Source of the DNA: Luteimonas salinisoli
Lineage (GTDB): Bacteria; Pseudomonadota; Gammaproteobacteria; Xanthomonadales; Xanthomonadaceae
Direction of reading: 5' to 3'
Length of the DNA stretch: 64,000 bases
Assembly: GCF_013425525.1 (NCBI RefSeq)
Contig: NZ_JACCKA010000085.1
Coordinates: 1 to 64,000, forward strand
Position 1 is the stretch's first letter. Each line of letters opens with the position of its first letter. Shown here in pieces: positions 31,354-40,959 of this stretch. The position numbers were made by a program, and so were the translations under genes. The notes under the pieces were generated by a model that made no database searches, was not told where the DNA came from, and saw only the letters and a list, made by a program, of their open reading frames with translations.

Positions 31354-32511
31354 TTACAAAACTTCCTCGAGCACTCCTGAGTCATCAAGTTGCGAAACGG
31401 TAATCGGCCCATTGCTGGGGTCCAAATCAGCCAATCTGGATTCTTCGATAACTTGTTGCATCACGTTCACCACCTTTCTCGGTGTGCGAAATGTCAATTG
31501 CCCGAGAATTGCTTCAAGCGCCTCTCTGGTGTAGGGAAATGCGCCAGATTGCTGGGTAGTGGGATCTACTCTGTTTTCATCCATCACGTGTATTGCAAAT
31601 TCGACAGCCGCATCCCTGTCGAATGGCTTGAACTCGATCTGCCGGCTTACACGCGTTAGAACATACTCAGTAAAAATCGAAGGAAGAATCTCCTGCTCCG
31701 CTGAAACAGCGAGAACGAGACCGAAGCAACTTGGACATAGGTCGTATAGGTGCCTGATTAAGTCGTTTACTTCCAAGACTTCCTTTGTGGACGCCTGTAC
31801 CAGAGCATCTATCTCGTCGATCATCAAGTGGACAGATTGCCGAAATCGCTTTGCCTCGGTGTCAAACTTCATCTCATGAACGAACAGATTTACCAAACGG
31901 GTAAAAGTTATCATTGCCTGATAATCAGTCTGTCCCTTAGGCGACAGGAACGTCTGCATCTCGTCGCGCTTCTCGTATCGATACAGCTCCTTTGCAAAAT
32001 TGTAAATTTCAACCGAGGGGATTAGGGCTTGAATTACCTCATCCGCGGTGACATCGGCCCCCGACGATTTCTCACTTGTATATTGATTAACGCATCTACT
32101 TAAAAACGTTCGATAGTGAAGAGCGTCGTCAACTAGCGATGTTTTCTGAATAAGATCATCGTGAAATGCACCGCCAAAAGACAGGCGACCCTTGTCCTTC
32201 TTGAGAGTCGGAACATAGTAGGCCGCAGACTTTCCTGGGTCGGTAATTCCCCTCAGCCAATGAATTCCCCAAAGCAGAGCGTGCGACTTACCGGTTCCGT
32301 AAGCGCCGTAAAGTAACGTCAGGTTAGTGTTGCCAACTTGCTCAGCTCGAGACCGAATAAGAAACTTCTGCAATTGGTTCTGTTCTTTGGTCTGGCCGGC
32401 CCAGATCGCAAGTCGAGGATCGTCGTCAAACAATGCATTCGACCTAAAGGGATTATCCTTCAGATTGCACATTGCATAAAAAGTAGAGTTGTTCACCGGC
32501 ATGAGGTCCAC
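31354..32511 (-). CDS. ORC/AAA-like ATPase (gene 5 of operon)
   Basis: A 385-residue P-loop ATPase with Walker A at residues 69-76 (GAYGTGKS), Walker B in HLMIDEIDALV near residue 240, and sensor-like LVLAVSAEQEILPS. The C-terminal part (YTREALEAILGQLTFRTPRK) resembles the lid and winged region of ORC/Cdc6-type AAA+ proteins. It probably acts as a DNA-linked switch or loader. It is last in a five-gene operon, five bases after the PLD-like gene. AT-richer than flanking DNA. Confidence 0.75.
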   Translation of the reverse strand: MDLMPVNNSTFYAMCNLKDNPFRSNALFDDDPRLAIWAGQTKEQNQLQKFLIRSRAEQVGNTNLTLLYGAYGTGKSHALLWGIHWLRGITDPGKSAAYYVPTLKKDKGRLSFGGAFHDDLIQKTSLVDDALHYRTFLSRCVNQYTSEKSSGADVTADEVIQALIPSVEIYNFAKELYRYEKRDEMQTFLSPKGQTDYQAMITFTRLVNLFVHEMKFDTEAKRFRQSVHLMIDEIDALVQASTKEVLEVNDLIRHLYDLCPSCFGLVLAVSAEQEILPSIFTEYVLTRVSRQIEFKPFDRDAAVEFAIHVMDENRVDPTTQQSGAFPYTREALEAILGQLTFRTPRKVVNVMQQVIEESRLADLDPSNGPITVSQLDDSGVLEEVL

Positions 32512-32516
32512 CTAAG

Positions 32517-33383
32517 CTAGTTTGAGCGTCTAATGTGCGTTTCTAGATCCAGCGCTTTGTCTGCCAGATGCAGGATGAAATGAGAGGATCCGTCAAGATC
32601 ATCCGGACCAATTTGGTAACAAAGCTCTTCTTTTATCGCTCCAGCGGCACCATCGCCTAGGCCAGCTTGTGTGAGTTCCGCGGAACCGATAATAGCTATG
32701 GAGTCAATGTGTCGCATCTCTTGATCCAAGTTCGAATGGTCTACTTCAAATAGTAGAAAGCGAACATTGAGTTCAGGATGCACCAGAAGATCAACCCCCC
32801 TTTGCACAAGCCATCGATATGATCTCAGTTCACGCTCTGAAGGCGGGGCGGTGATCAGCGTCACCGATCCGCCGAGTTCAATCACCGAGGAAATTAGCCG
32901 GCCGATGAGGCCTATGGGACTGAAAAGCTGATCAGATATCCTTGGCGTGACGAGCGTCAAACTCCTATGCGGAACCAGGACCCTGGAAGCGATAACCTCT
33001 CGTAATAGCCGCTGCTCCGTGGACTTGAGATAGTTTGGGAACGCATATTGAGCATGAAGATCAACCAATTGCGGAGCCGCACGGACTTCAATCGCCCTAT
33101 CTAAGCGCGTTGGTGGTTGCAGCCGATCCTCAATCGAATGATTCCCCGCGCGGTACCAGTAAATATGGCCGTCGCGTCGAACGAAAATTGCCCTAAACGC
33201 TGTTCGACCTCGGCTAATATAGCGGATTCTAGCGTCCTCGATTCCGTCGTAATCATGGTCATCGGCATCTGGCACAAAGTCACCGGATCCGTCAACTATC
33301 TTGCTCAATACGCGCGACGCGAAGTGGGCTTCGTTGTGCTCAACTAGATCCCGCAGGAACTCCAGGCAAATGTAAGTAGACAT
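32517..33383 (-). CDS. PLD-like domain protein (gene 4 of operon)
   Basis: A 288-residue protein. The C-terminal half has phospholipase-D-superfamily features: HRSLTLVTPRISD, GSVTLITAPPSERELRSYRW, LVQRGVDLLVHPELN and IIGSAELTQAGLG. The HxK pair is not clean (NVRFLLFEVD where HxK would be), so it may be an inactive or variant nuclease. The N-terminal half is unrecognised. It lies two bases after gene 3 and is probably co-translated. A DNA-end or nucleic-acid binding role is inference. Confidence 0.65.
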   Translation of the reverse strand: MSTYICLEFLRDLVEHNEAHFASRVLSKIVDGSGDFVPDADDHDYDGIEDARIRYISRGRTAFRAIFVRRDGHIYWYRAGNHSIEDRLQPPTRLDRAIEVRAAPQLVDLHAQYAFPNYLKSTEQRLLREVIASRVLVPHRSLTLVTPRISDQLFSPIGLIGRLISSVIELGGSVTLITAPPSERELRSYRWLVQRGVDLLVHPELNVRFLLFEVDHSNLDQEMRHIDSIAIIGSAELTQAGLGDGAAGAIKEELCYQIGPDDLDGSSHFILHLADKALDLETHIRRSN

Positions 33384-33385
33384 CG

Positions 33386-34585
33386 TTATTTATGGGTAGA
33401 TAGTGCGGATTCAGCAATCCGAGACTGCCTAGCAACGATCCTAGGGGATGGAAGCAACTGTTCCTGCTCGACTACTTTGGGAAGATCTGGAAGGAACCGC
33501 GATATCGTAGCGTAGCCTGCGATACATCTGTATGCCACCCGTGCCGGCAGTTCTGTCCTAACAATACTTTTTGACTGATTCAACGCCTTATATACATGCA
33601 TTATCCGTTCCAACAATTCGAACACCTCGTCACGCTGTTCGTCATTGCTGTAAACAGACGGGAGCAAGTCAAGACCTCGGCCAACGAGAACTAAGAACTC
33701 CCAAGAATTCAGTACGGGAAAGGCGCCCGATCTAATCTTTGAGAACACATGACTCGAAATTTCATGCTGCAAGGGCCAGAGCGAGAAGCATCCAGGTCCA
33801 GCGTACCCCGCAGACATCATTGACTCCAGCAGCCTTGTACCACGATCGGTGATGGCGCCGGAGCTATCTACTAACCCAAGAGATACCGCCCATGCTTTCC
33901 TGCGAGGCAGAGCTTTATTCAAGTACGCGGACGTAACAGCAGTTTCAGGACGAGCAACAGCCGCAGAAAGTGGAGGCCGAATGCTGTTTAGTCGATCCAG
34001 ATCTGGAGACTGAGACAGAGACCTCCTGCCGCGACTCCCAGGGTTACTCGTTTGCGCTTCAATGTTTACAGCGCTGTATAATAGTCGTCGGTGTTGATCC
34101 GAAGCGAAATAGTGTTCAAGTACAGACCACTTGTGCTCAATTGACGAAGCTATTCTTGTTGAGAACTCGTCTACATCAAAGCCGGAAGCGAGAGCGTTAA
34201 GAAATACATCGCCATCTGCAAGCAGCAACGAATGACCAAAGACAAGAGTGGCGCATGCCCTGAACTCGGCGTCATCAGGGATGGTTCTACTGAGAATGCC
34301 AAGGGCATCCCCAGCTTCAAGCACAGCCACCTCCCCTTTGCGAACGTCGACGATTCCCAGGCTTCGAAGCACATCAAGTATGTGCTCGTTACTCGGATCT
34401 AGACCCCAACCAATCGGCCTCTTTTCATGCAGCAATCGACTGATGTCCCCATAGCTTAAGGTGTCTTTTTCCGAGTACATTCGCGAAAAATCGATCAATC
34501 TATCAAGCGTATGCTCGAGACCAACTGAGAAGCCGATCTTTCTCATAAAAATTGAAAATACGTTAGAGCGGGCTTTGTCCAGCAT
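33386..34585 (-). CDS. Uncharacterised protein (gene 3 of operon)
   Basis: A 399-residue soluble protein, helix-rich, with possible winged-helix segments (YSEKDTLSYGDISRLLHE, then LDVLRSLGIVDVRKGEVAVL near residues 65-95; AWAVSLGLVDSSGAITDRGT near 232-250). No catalytic motif was found. It overlaps the HerA-like gene by 23 bases. By position between an ATPase and a PLD-like protein it may be the specificity or adaptor subunit. Confidence 0.6.
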   Translation of the reverse strand: MLDKARSNVFSIFMRKIGFSVGLEHTLDRLIDFSRMYSEKDTLSYGDISRLLHEKRPIGWGLDPSNEHILDVLRSLGIVDVRKGEVAVLEAGDALGILSRTIPDDAEFRACATLVFGHSLLLADGDVFLNALASGFDVDEFSTRIASSIEHKWSVLEHYFASDQHRRLLYSAVNIEAQTSNPGSRGRRSLSQSPDLDRLNSIRPPLSAAVARPETAVTSAYLNKALPRRKAWAVSLGLVDSSGAITDRGTRLLESMMSAGYAGPGCFSLWPLQHEISSHVFSKIRSGAFPVLNSWEFLVLVGRGLDLLPSVYSNDEQRDEVFELLERIMHVYKALNQSKSIVRTELPARVAYRCIAGYATISRFLPDLPKVVEQEQLLPSPRIVARQSRIAESALSTHK

Positions 34586-35954
34586 GAGTCGTGATTCTTG
34601 GTCTCATTTGAACTAGGATAGTTCGACTCGTCGCATGATCGCCTATGAAGCACTGGCCAGCTTCGACAAGTCGGAGTATGTCGCCAAAATCGGAGATCTT
34701 GGTTCCGCTGAATCGCAGTCCTGACAGTGTCTTTGTTGGAATTCTTGCGACCGCGGCGTTGATATCACTTTGAAACGTCAACCTATGCGAGAAGGATAAG
34801 TTGACTTGACTAAGAACGCGATCATCAACGGCTGAAGGTTGCTGTGTTGCAAGGACTAGCGATAGGCCTGCATCACGGCCGCGTTTCACGTATTCGACTA
34901 GCGCCTCGCGAGCCGGGGAGTCTCCACTGCTTGGACAAACGACGTGCGCTTCATCTACAAGCAGCCACACACGGCTAGGAATTCTCGACTCCGACGCCGA
35001 TGTGCCAAAGAAGCTTGAGACCCGACGCTGTTGGTGATGTCTCCCCATTATCGTAAACAGCTGTCTGGCTAGAATGGCCGTCACCAATGCCTTATCTTCA
35101 TCGCGAAGATCTCTCAACATGAAAATGTTGCATCGCCCGGGAATCAGTAGTTCTTCCACCTTTAAGCCACTCGGGTCAAAGATTCCGGTCCTTGCATAAT
35201 CTGCAAGGCGATACAGCAGTACGTTCCTCGAGCTCTCCGCAACGCTGGCTGACAGGCGCCCTTCTCGGAGATTACGGATCATGTCATCGAGGGAGAAATC
35301 AGTGGTCGCAAGCTTCTCTAACACTTCTGCAAGCAAGTGGCCCTGTGGACTATACACCTCTTGCCCGAGTAAGCCACACCATTCTTCATGCAGAACATCT
35401 CGTGGCCGAAGAGTTAATGGAAGTTCGTCCCCTATGAATTTAGTGGAATCGCGAGGAACAAAGATCTTCGCATCGGCAAGCGCGTTGGGCTGTAGGTTCC
35501 AGGCTTTTAGTTCTTCAAGTTGCTTCTTGCAGTCGGAGCCCTTCGGCTCATAGCGCAGAGTCCAGAACTGGCTTTGCGTATCAATCAAGAATGTTGTTAC
35601 TGGAGTTATGTCCTGTTGCACAGGAGAGCTCTGATCGAGCTGAGAAAGCCCTTCAATGAGTATTCCGAGATCCATACTTTTGCCGCTCCCCCTAGTACCC
35701 GTTATGTACAGAACATGGGGAAATCTAGTGTCGAGCCAGGCATCCGCCCCTAAAAAGCTGCTTCCCGAAGCGGTCTCAAGAATCTTGCCTATATATAGTA
35801 GGTCACTGGGCGCGCTGTCATCGTCACCGCGTCCGAAAATAAAATTCTTTCCCTTCTGTACATAGTTGCATTTGACGATTGGGTCTATCGCGATGTACTG
35901 GGTCTTCTCGATTGATTTCCCAATGTAGTCGGCAAGCTTATTGGAGAATCCCAT
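34563..35954 (-). CDS. HerA/FtsK-like DNA-pumping ATPase (gene 2 of operon)
   Basis: A 463-residue ATPase: Walker A at residues 86-93 (GTRGSGKS), Walker B in VWLLVDEAHVVCP near residue 330, and the HerA-type motif KRGRDAGLSLVLATQQPSAV followed by LSQVNLSFSHRL. Proteins of this type form hexamers that translocate duplex DNA and usually partner with nucleases. Here the partner may be the PLD-like protein. It overlaps gene 1 by 17 bases. AT-rich relative to its surroundings. Confidence 0.82.
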   Translation of the reverse strand: MGFSNKLADYIGKSIEKTQYIAIDPIVKCNYVQKGKNFIFGRGDDDSAPSDLLYIGKILETASGSSFLGADAWLDTRFPHVLYITGTRGSGKSMDLGILIEGLSQLDQSSPVQQDITPVTTFLIDTQSQFWTLRYEPKGSDCKKQLEELKAWNLQPNALADAKIFVPRDSTKFIGDELPLTLRPRDVLHEEWCGLLGQEVYSPQGHLLAEVLEKLATTDFSLDDMIRNLREGRLSASVAESSRNVLLYRLADYARTGIFDPSGLKVEELLIPGRCNIFMLRDLRDEDKALVTAILARQLFTIMGRHHQQRRVSSFFGTSASESRIPSRVWLLVDEAHVVCPSSGDSPAREALVEYVKRGRDAGLSLVLATQQPSAVDDRVLSQVNLSFSHRLTFQSDINAAVARIPTKTLSGLRFSGTKISDFGDILRLVEAGQCFIGDHATSRTILVQMRPRITTHAGQSPL

Positions 35955-37845
35955 GAGAATATTCCTTCCAAGTTAGGTCCTCGCTTCCGCCGCCAGTACT
36001 TAGAAAAAGAACCTTGTGAGGGCGAAGCGCAGAAATAAAATGTGAGTGATTAGCAGCTGCTACGAAGGCTATTCTCCCTTCGGCTTGCACGGTCTCTCTA
36101 AGCTTGTGTGCCACTATTTTTGCCGTGAATGGATCAAGATCAGAGCAAAACTCATCGAGCAACCACACATCTGCATCTCCCAACAACAGATCCGCAAGCA
36201 TGGCCCGGTATCGTTGCCCTCTGCTTAGCATTTCAAATGGCTTCAGAAAGAGTAGCGCCTCGGTGAGCCCTACCCGAGCCAGGGCATCAAAGGTCCGTTC
36301 GGGCCCATGCTTGTTAGAGAGGTGCTCAAATAGCGAAGCTTCCGATGGCGGCTGCTCAAGCCATCCCACCCTATACCGCTTCGGGCTTACTTCTCCTGTT
36401 TTGACTGCGGATTTGGATTTCCACCGGGGGTCTAAACTTGCCAGCAAAAGGCTTTTTCCGCACCCGCTTGAGCCCGCCACAAAGTTAACGGTTCCTGCGG
36501 CTGCGCTAAAAGATAGAGGGCCTATTATGCGAGTTCTGATTGTCTTGGTTGTTATGCCAAAGCCATCCATGATCAGGCGGCTATGCTGAGTCATGGGTAT
36601 CTTGAACTTAGAATTTACTTCTAGATTTGACACGTGAATTTCGTCGATGCTCCGCTGAGGACTCGCTGATCCATTTTTTTTACGTGTATACGCCGCTTCT
36701 CGGACATATGCGTCCGATGCCTCGTCCAGTCCAATCATGTAATAGGGGATTGGTGATCGGATAACGGGCCGAAGTGCTAGCCATTCTTCGAGATCCATAT
36801 GTTTCCAAGGATCTTCGTACTGAAGGACTTCCGCAAGACGCGACCGTAGGTCTTCGAACGTTAATCCGGTTCGATCGCGATAGCTTTCAAAGAAGGCGTG
36901 GTATTTCCGCTGCAGACTCATTATTCCGGACGAGCCTTTGGCGCCGTTCTTAATGCTAACTAGATCCTTGGCGAGCCGGGTTCTGTTGCCCTCTGTGTCG
37001 CCTAGGTAGTGAAATCCACAGCCCGATACGAAATCGATGTGGCGCAACATCTCCGCAGAGATTTCCAGGAAAAGCGGTCGCTTACCCCCGATATGCCAGC
37101 GCTCACGGCTAAACTTTATTGCAGCGTTTACCAACGCTGACGACAAGTTTGCACCGCGCAGCTCTGGGTTCACGACGACACGCGCGATACGCGCTATTCG
37201 ATTGACTAAGGACTGTCCGCCTTTCTGCCACGACTTCCATTCAACAGCGCGCTCTCGATGAGAGAATGGTCTGGAGAATGCGTTGTGTCGCGGCTTTGCC
37301 ATCATCAGTGGCATTTGAATTTCGATGTATCCAGCTGAAATCCATCGACTGTGGAGCTTGATCTGCATTAGGAGGACGGCGCGTCTGCCACCGGTTCCCT
37401 TTCGTGTCGGTTTGTCTGCCGAGGACGGGTCTTGAGATAGATCAACTCCTTTGTAATGGAACGATTCCAGCGATATGTACTCTCGAAAGTCGGAATCCGA
37501 AGAAAGTTCTGATATGCGTAGTTCAACCTCATTGCCCGCGAAAATGTGTTTTGTCTGCCAGCTAAAGTGCGGCGATACATCGATAAGTTGCTTCTTTTCT
37601 CCAATGACCCAGATGCGCTTCTCAATCCCATCGCCGATAACTATCCGATCGTTCTCGCCGATCATTGCGAATCGATGGAGATCTAACGGGGTGTTTGTCT
37701 TCCTACCTTTAACGATTGCTCGTTTTCGTATACCTTTGGTTGACACAGAGACAACCTGGAGGCCGCTCTTGGCTACATCACTTTTCAAGTTGACCATGAC
37801 ATCTGGAAGTTCGTGTTGATCGTTGAAGAGGCATGTCCGTGACAT
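35938..37845 (-). CDS. GNAT-like/ABC ATPase fusion (gene 1 of operon)
   Basis: A 635-residue protein. Residues about 215-250 have a GNAT acetyltransferase motif-A pattern (ARVVVNPELRGANLSSALVN). The C-terminal domain is a complete ABC ATPase: Walker A 458-465 (GSSGCGKS), Q498, signature LSRGQ at 540-544, Walker B VWLLDE at 560-565 and H-loop His near 600. No membrane segment, so it is a soluble ABC enzyme. ATG 37797 is an alternative start. Its 5' end abuts a decayed IS, so the native promoter may be lost. Confidence 0.75.
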   Translation of the reverse strand: MSRTCLFNDQHELPDVMVNLKSDVAKSGLQVVSVSTKGIRKRAIVKGRKTNTPLDLHRFAMIGENDRIVIGDGIEKRIWVIGEKKQLIDVSPHFSWQTKHIFAGNEVELRISELSSDSDFREYISLESFHYKGVDLSQDPSSADKPTRKGTGGRRAVLLMQIKLHSRWISAGYIEIQMPLMMAKPRHNAFSRPFSHRERAVEWKSWQKGGQSLVNRIARIARVVVNPELRGANLSSALVNAAIKFSRERWHIGGKRPLFLEISAEMLRHIDFVSGCGFHYLGDTEGNRTRLAKDLVSIKNGAKGSSGIMSLQRKYHAFFESYRDRTGLTFEDLRSRLAEVLQYEDPWKHMDLEEWLALRPVIRSPIPYYMIGLDEASDAYVREAAYTRKKNGSASPQRSIDEIHVSNLEVNSKFKIPMTQHSRLIMDGFGITTKTIRTRIIGPLSFSAAAGTVNFVAGSSGCGKSLLLASLDPRWKSKSAVKTGEVSPKRYRVGWLEQPPSEASLFEHLSNKHGPERTFDALARVGLTEALLFLKPFEMLSRGQRYRAMLADLLLGDADVWLLDEFCSDLDPFTAKIVAHKLRETVQAEGRIAFVAAANHSHFISALRPHKVLFLSTGGGSEDLTWKEYSHGILQ

Positions 37846-37851
37846 TATTTT

Positions 37852-38697
37852 CTAAGCTCTAGGAAAGGGCGACAAGCCGCCGCTCTGAGCGGCGCGTCCA
37901 AGCCTGCTGTCGCGTTCCGGCATTCGATGCGAGCGCACCTTGCCTATGATCACCAACAACTTGCGCGCCATCCACTGGTTTGACCAGCGAAACAAAACGC
38001 TCAGTTGCCCCGCGTTTTTAGTCAGATCCCTATAACGCGCCATCGCGTAGCCAAGCTGGCGCTTCACCACCCGGAACGAATACTCTACTTTCGCGCGCAT
38101 CTTGGCGTTCAGGTGCTGGAGCAGTTCGCTGACATCCTCCAGTTCGCCTGCCGGCAGCGCCTTGAACTTATTGGGACGCTCGGCGATGTGCCACTCGAGT
38201 TCCTTGTCCTTCAGTTTCTCGCGCTTGTCCGCGTCCATGTAGCCGGCATCGGTAAAGACCGCCCGCTCCTGACCTTGCAGCACTTTATCGGTCAGGGTCG
38301 CGTCCGCTACGTTCGCCGTCGCCGCCAGTGCCGTATGCCCCAGCTCCGAGTCCCCGCCCGCCCCGATTTGCGCCTTCATCCCGGAGAAACGCTGGTCACC
38401 CTTCTTAGTCCGGTACCTCCCCGGGTCTCGCGTGCCGCTGCGGTTCTTCGTCGCACTGGACGCATCGATGGTCGTCCCGCCCTCCACGCTCGTGCCCACC
38501 CGCACTATGCTCTTGCCGCGCGGATGCCGATTCACCGCGGCCAGCAGCGGCAGCCGGGCGAACTTCCGCATCGAGGCGATCTCGTACAATCCTTCCTCCA
38601 TCGCCGGATCGCTCAATCCGCACCGCTGCTGCAGCAGATGGATGCACGGCATGCGCTTGCCGACATGCTCGGCGTCGGAAAAGCTCAGTTGGGTCAT
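37852..38697 (-). pseudogene. Decayed IS5-family transposase
   Basis: 281 codons remain open, but about 40 residues after MTQLSFSDAEHVGKRM and the segment before the first Asp are missing relative to the intact relative at 65-1033. Triad regions are partly kept: TIDASSATKN, FTDAGYMDAD, KVEYSFRVVK. The frame runs past the element's end, so the native stop is lost. Probably inactive. Confidence 0.8.
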
Positions 38698-38762
38698 CGC
38701 ACCGCGCCTTCGATCAGAGGCTGATAGTGTCGCCGATCAGGACGGGCTTGTTCACATGCTTC
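37863..38762 (-). mobile_element. IS5-like remnant with CTAG target duplication
   Basis: The ends read GAAGCATGTGAACAAG (right, inward) and GAAAGGGCGACAAG (left, inward). Both sides are flanked by CTAG (37859-37862 and 38763-38766), as expected for this family. It sits 18 bases upstream of the five-gene operon start. Confidence 0.78.
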
Positions 38763-38825
38763 CTAGTTGGCACTTTACAGCGTCAAGTGGACGTTGCCCG
38801 TGTGTCTTAGCGCTTGGGCCGGCTA

Positions 38826-39715
38826 GCCGAGCCTCCAACCCAGCCGTGACCACTTAGCGGCATGCCGCACCAGCGAATCCGCAAGCACGCCCGCTGTTCC
38901 TGCCACATGCAGCGTATTCTGCGCCCGCGTCATCCCCGTATACACCAACTCTCGCGACAGCACGCGGTTGAAGCGCTCCGGCAGCACCAGCTACACCTCG
39001 TCGAACTCGCTTCCCTGCGCTTTTTTTGCGCGGTCATCGCGAAGGCGCTGCCGTGTGCGGGCGGCGCGGCGGGGTGGAAAGGGCGCGGATTGTGGGGGTC
39101 GTCACCGGGGAACCACGCCATCAACGTGTCGCTGCCATCACGGAGGCAGATGCCGATGTCGCCGTTGAACAGGCGGTGGCGGTAGCTGTTCTCGGTAATC
39201 AGCAGCAGGCGGCCGTGGAAATGGCCGGGGCCGGCGGCGCGGCACTGGGGGCTGGCTAGGCCGGCTTCGGCCAGCAGGCCCTCGATGCGGGCGTTGAGGC
39301 CGCGGGCGCCCTGCGGGCCTTCGCGCACCGCGGTGAGGATCCGCAGGCGGGCGGCCTAGGCCAGGGCCTCGGCCGGGCTGGTGGCTTCGGCCAGGGCGGC
39401 CCAGTGGGCGAGCAGGCGGTCGCGGTGGGCCTGCAGCGGGTCGGCGAGGTTTTCGTGGAAGTGGACGCCGGTGAGGGTGCCGCCGCATAGCAGGGAGAGG
39501 GCGGTGGTGGTGTCGCCCTGGCGCACGGCGGTGGCAAGGGGGGCGAGGTCGAGGGATTCGGATTGGCGGTAGCCGCGGGTTAGGTGGACGCGGCGGGCGG
39601 GGAAGAGGTGGGTTTGGTACCGAGGTGGGCGTGATTGGGGCCGCCGGCGGGCGCGGTTTGGTGGGCACCGGTTGGGTGTGGGCTTCGCGGCCATGGGGCG
39701 CTCCTACGAGGATGC
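38826..39715 (-). pseudogene. recD: Broken duplicate of the recD 3' part
   Basis: The minus strand matches the C-terminal about 300 residues of the intact RecD at 46343-48253: HLTRGYRQSESLDLAPLATA, ARLRILTAVREGPQGARGLN, RLLLITENSYRHRLFNGDIG and the end near 38826. In-frame stops (after EALA near 39357) and a shift in a T-tract near 39024 break it. It starts abruptly next to the histidine kinase gene. Confidence 0.85.
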
Positions 39716-39720
39716 CGGGC

Positions 39721-40959
39721 TCACCAGGAAAGGCAGGCGGTCACGCTCGCCTCGTCCTCGTCCTCGTGCAGCGTGAATACCCAGCCGTTGCGTTCGCACA
39801 GTCGTTGGACGATGCCAAGACCCAGGCCAGTTCCATTGGAAGAAGAGGCGCTGGCTGGCGGGCACCGGCCAGTATCGTCACCGTTCAAGCGATTGGTGAC
39901 CCGCAGCTCGTGCTCCTTGATGAGGACCGTGATCGGTCCCTGCCCACCGGGAGTCTGTTCGAACGCGTTTCGCACCAGGTTGCTGACCGCGATCAGGAAG
40001 GCCTGTGGATGTCCGTGAACGACGGGTGCCGCGACACTTTCGACGTCGACTTCGACGCACTTGCCGTTCAGCAGGTAGCGCTGCTGCTCTATCGCCCGGG
40101 CCACCAATGGGGCTACCAGGAAATGCTCGCCGTACGACCCGTCGTCGGCTTCGCGAGCGATGCACAGGAACATTTCGATGGTGGACTTCATCTCCAGCGT
40201 CGCACGCCGGATCCGGTCCACCGCCCTCGCGTCTTCACCCGACAGATCGCTCTGCTCCAGCAGCTCGAGCGCGCCTGTGATCACCGTGATCGGCGTGCGC
40301 AGCTCGTGACTGGCGGCACCGGTGAAGTCCCGCTCTCGCGCCATGAATGCGCTGATGCGCTCGAGCGTTGTCTCGATGGCGCCGGCGAGGACGCCCACTT
40401 CATCCCCCCCGAACCGGCTGGACTCGATGAGCTTGTGGTCCCCGGCCGACAGATGTTCCAGGTCGATCCCCGCGACCGTTTCGGCCAGCTGCACCACCGG
40501 GGCGACCGCCCTGCGTATCACCAGAACGCCCAGCCCGAAACCCAGCGCACCGAGCGCGCCCACGACGGCGGTAATGACGAGGAGCCACCACCAGTCCTCG
40601 GAGGAGGACGCCTCGATCCCGGCGACATCGAACACCACGAATGCGCGCCCCTGCGCATTGTCGGCAGGGATCACCGCCACATGCAGCTCTTCGGCGACGA
40701 ACTCGTACGTGCCCTCATCGGGATCCGTGAGCGCCCATGCCCTCAGTGGTTCCGGCAGGCTCCCGGCGTCGTCGTAGCCCCGAAGGGGCGTCGTGATATC
40801 GGGATAGCTGTCGCTGGCGCGCTGCAGCTGGTTGACCACCACGCGGTCTTCGCTGAGCCTGATTGCGCCGAAGAACGCGAACCCCCAGGCCAGGCTGAGC
40901 CCGACCACGCACAGCGCGAACGCAACCTCGACACGCTTGCGCAGACCGTGCCGGGGCAC
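39721..40959 (-). CDS. Sensor histidine kinase
   Basis: A 412-residue inner-membrane kinase: helix 1 near residues 10-30, periplasmic sensor, helix 2 near 120-145, HAMP, then the dimerisation/phosphoacceptor box FTGAASHELRTPITVITGAL with the His, N-box NLVRNAFEQTPGG and G-box NGTGLGLGIV. The DxGxG element is not clear. The start is GTG 40959, overlapping the regulator's stop by one base. It likely controls the adjacent TonB receptor gene. Confidence 0.9.
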   Translation of the reverse strand: MPRHGLRKRVEVAFALCVVGLSLAWGFAFFGAIRLSEDRVVVNQLQRASDSYPDITTPLRGYDDAGSLPEPLRAWALTDPDEGTYEFVAEELHVAVIPADNAQGRAFVVFDVAGIEASSSEDWWWLLVITAVVGALGALGFGLGVLVIRRAVAPVVQLAETVAGIDLEHLSAGDHKLIESSRFGGDEVGVLAGAIETTLERISAFMARERDFTGAASHELRTPITVITGALELLEQSDLSGEDARAVDRIRRATLEMKSTIEMFLCIAREADDGSYGEHFLVAPLVARAIEQQRYLLNGKCVEVDVESVAAPVVHGHPQAFLIAVSNLVRNAFEQTPGGQGPITVLIKEHELRVTNRLNGDDTGRCPPASASSSNGTGLGLGIVQRLCERNGWVFTLHEDEDEASVTACLSW

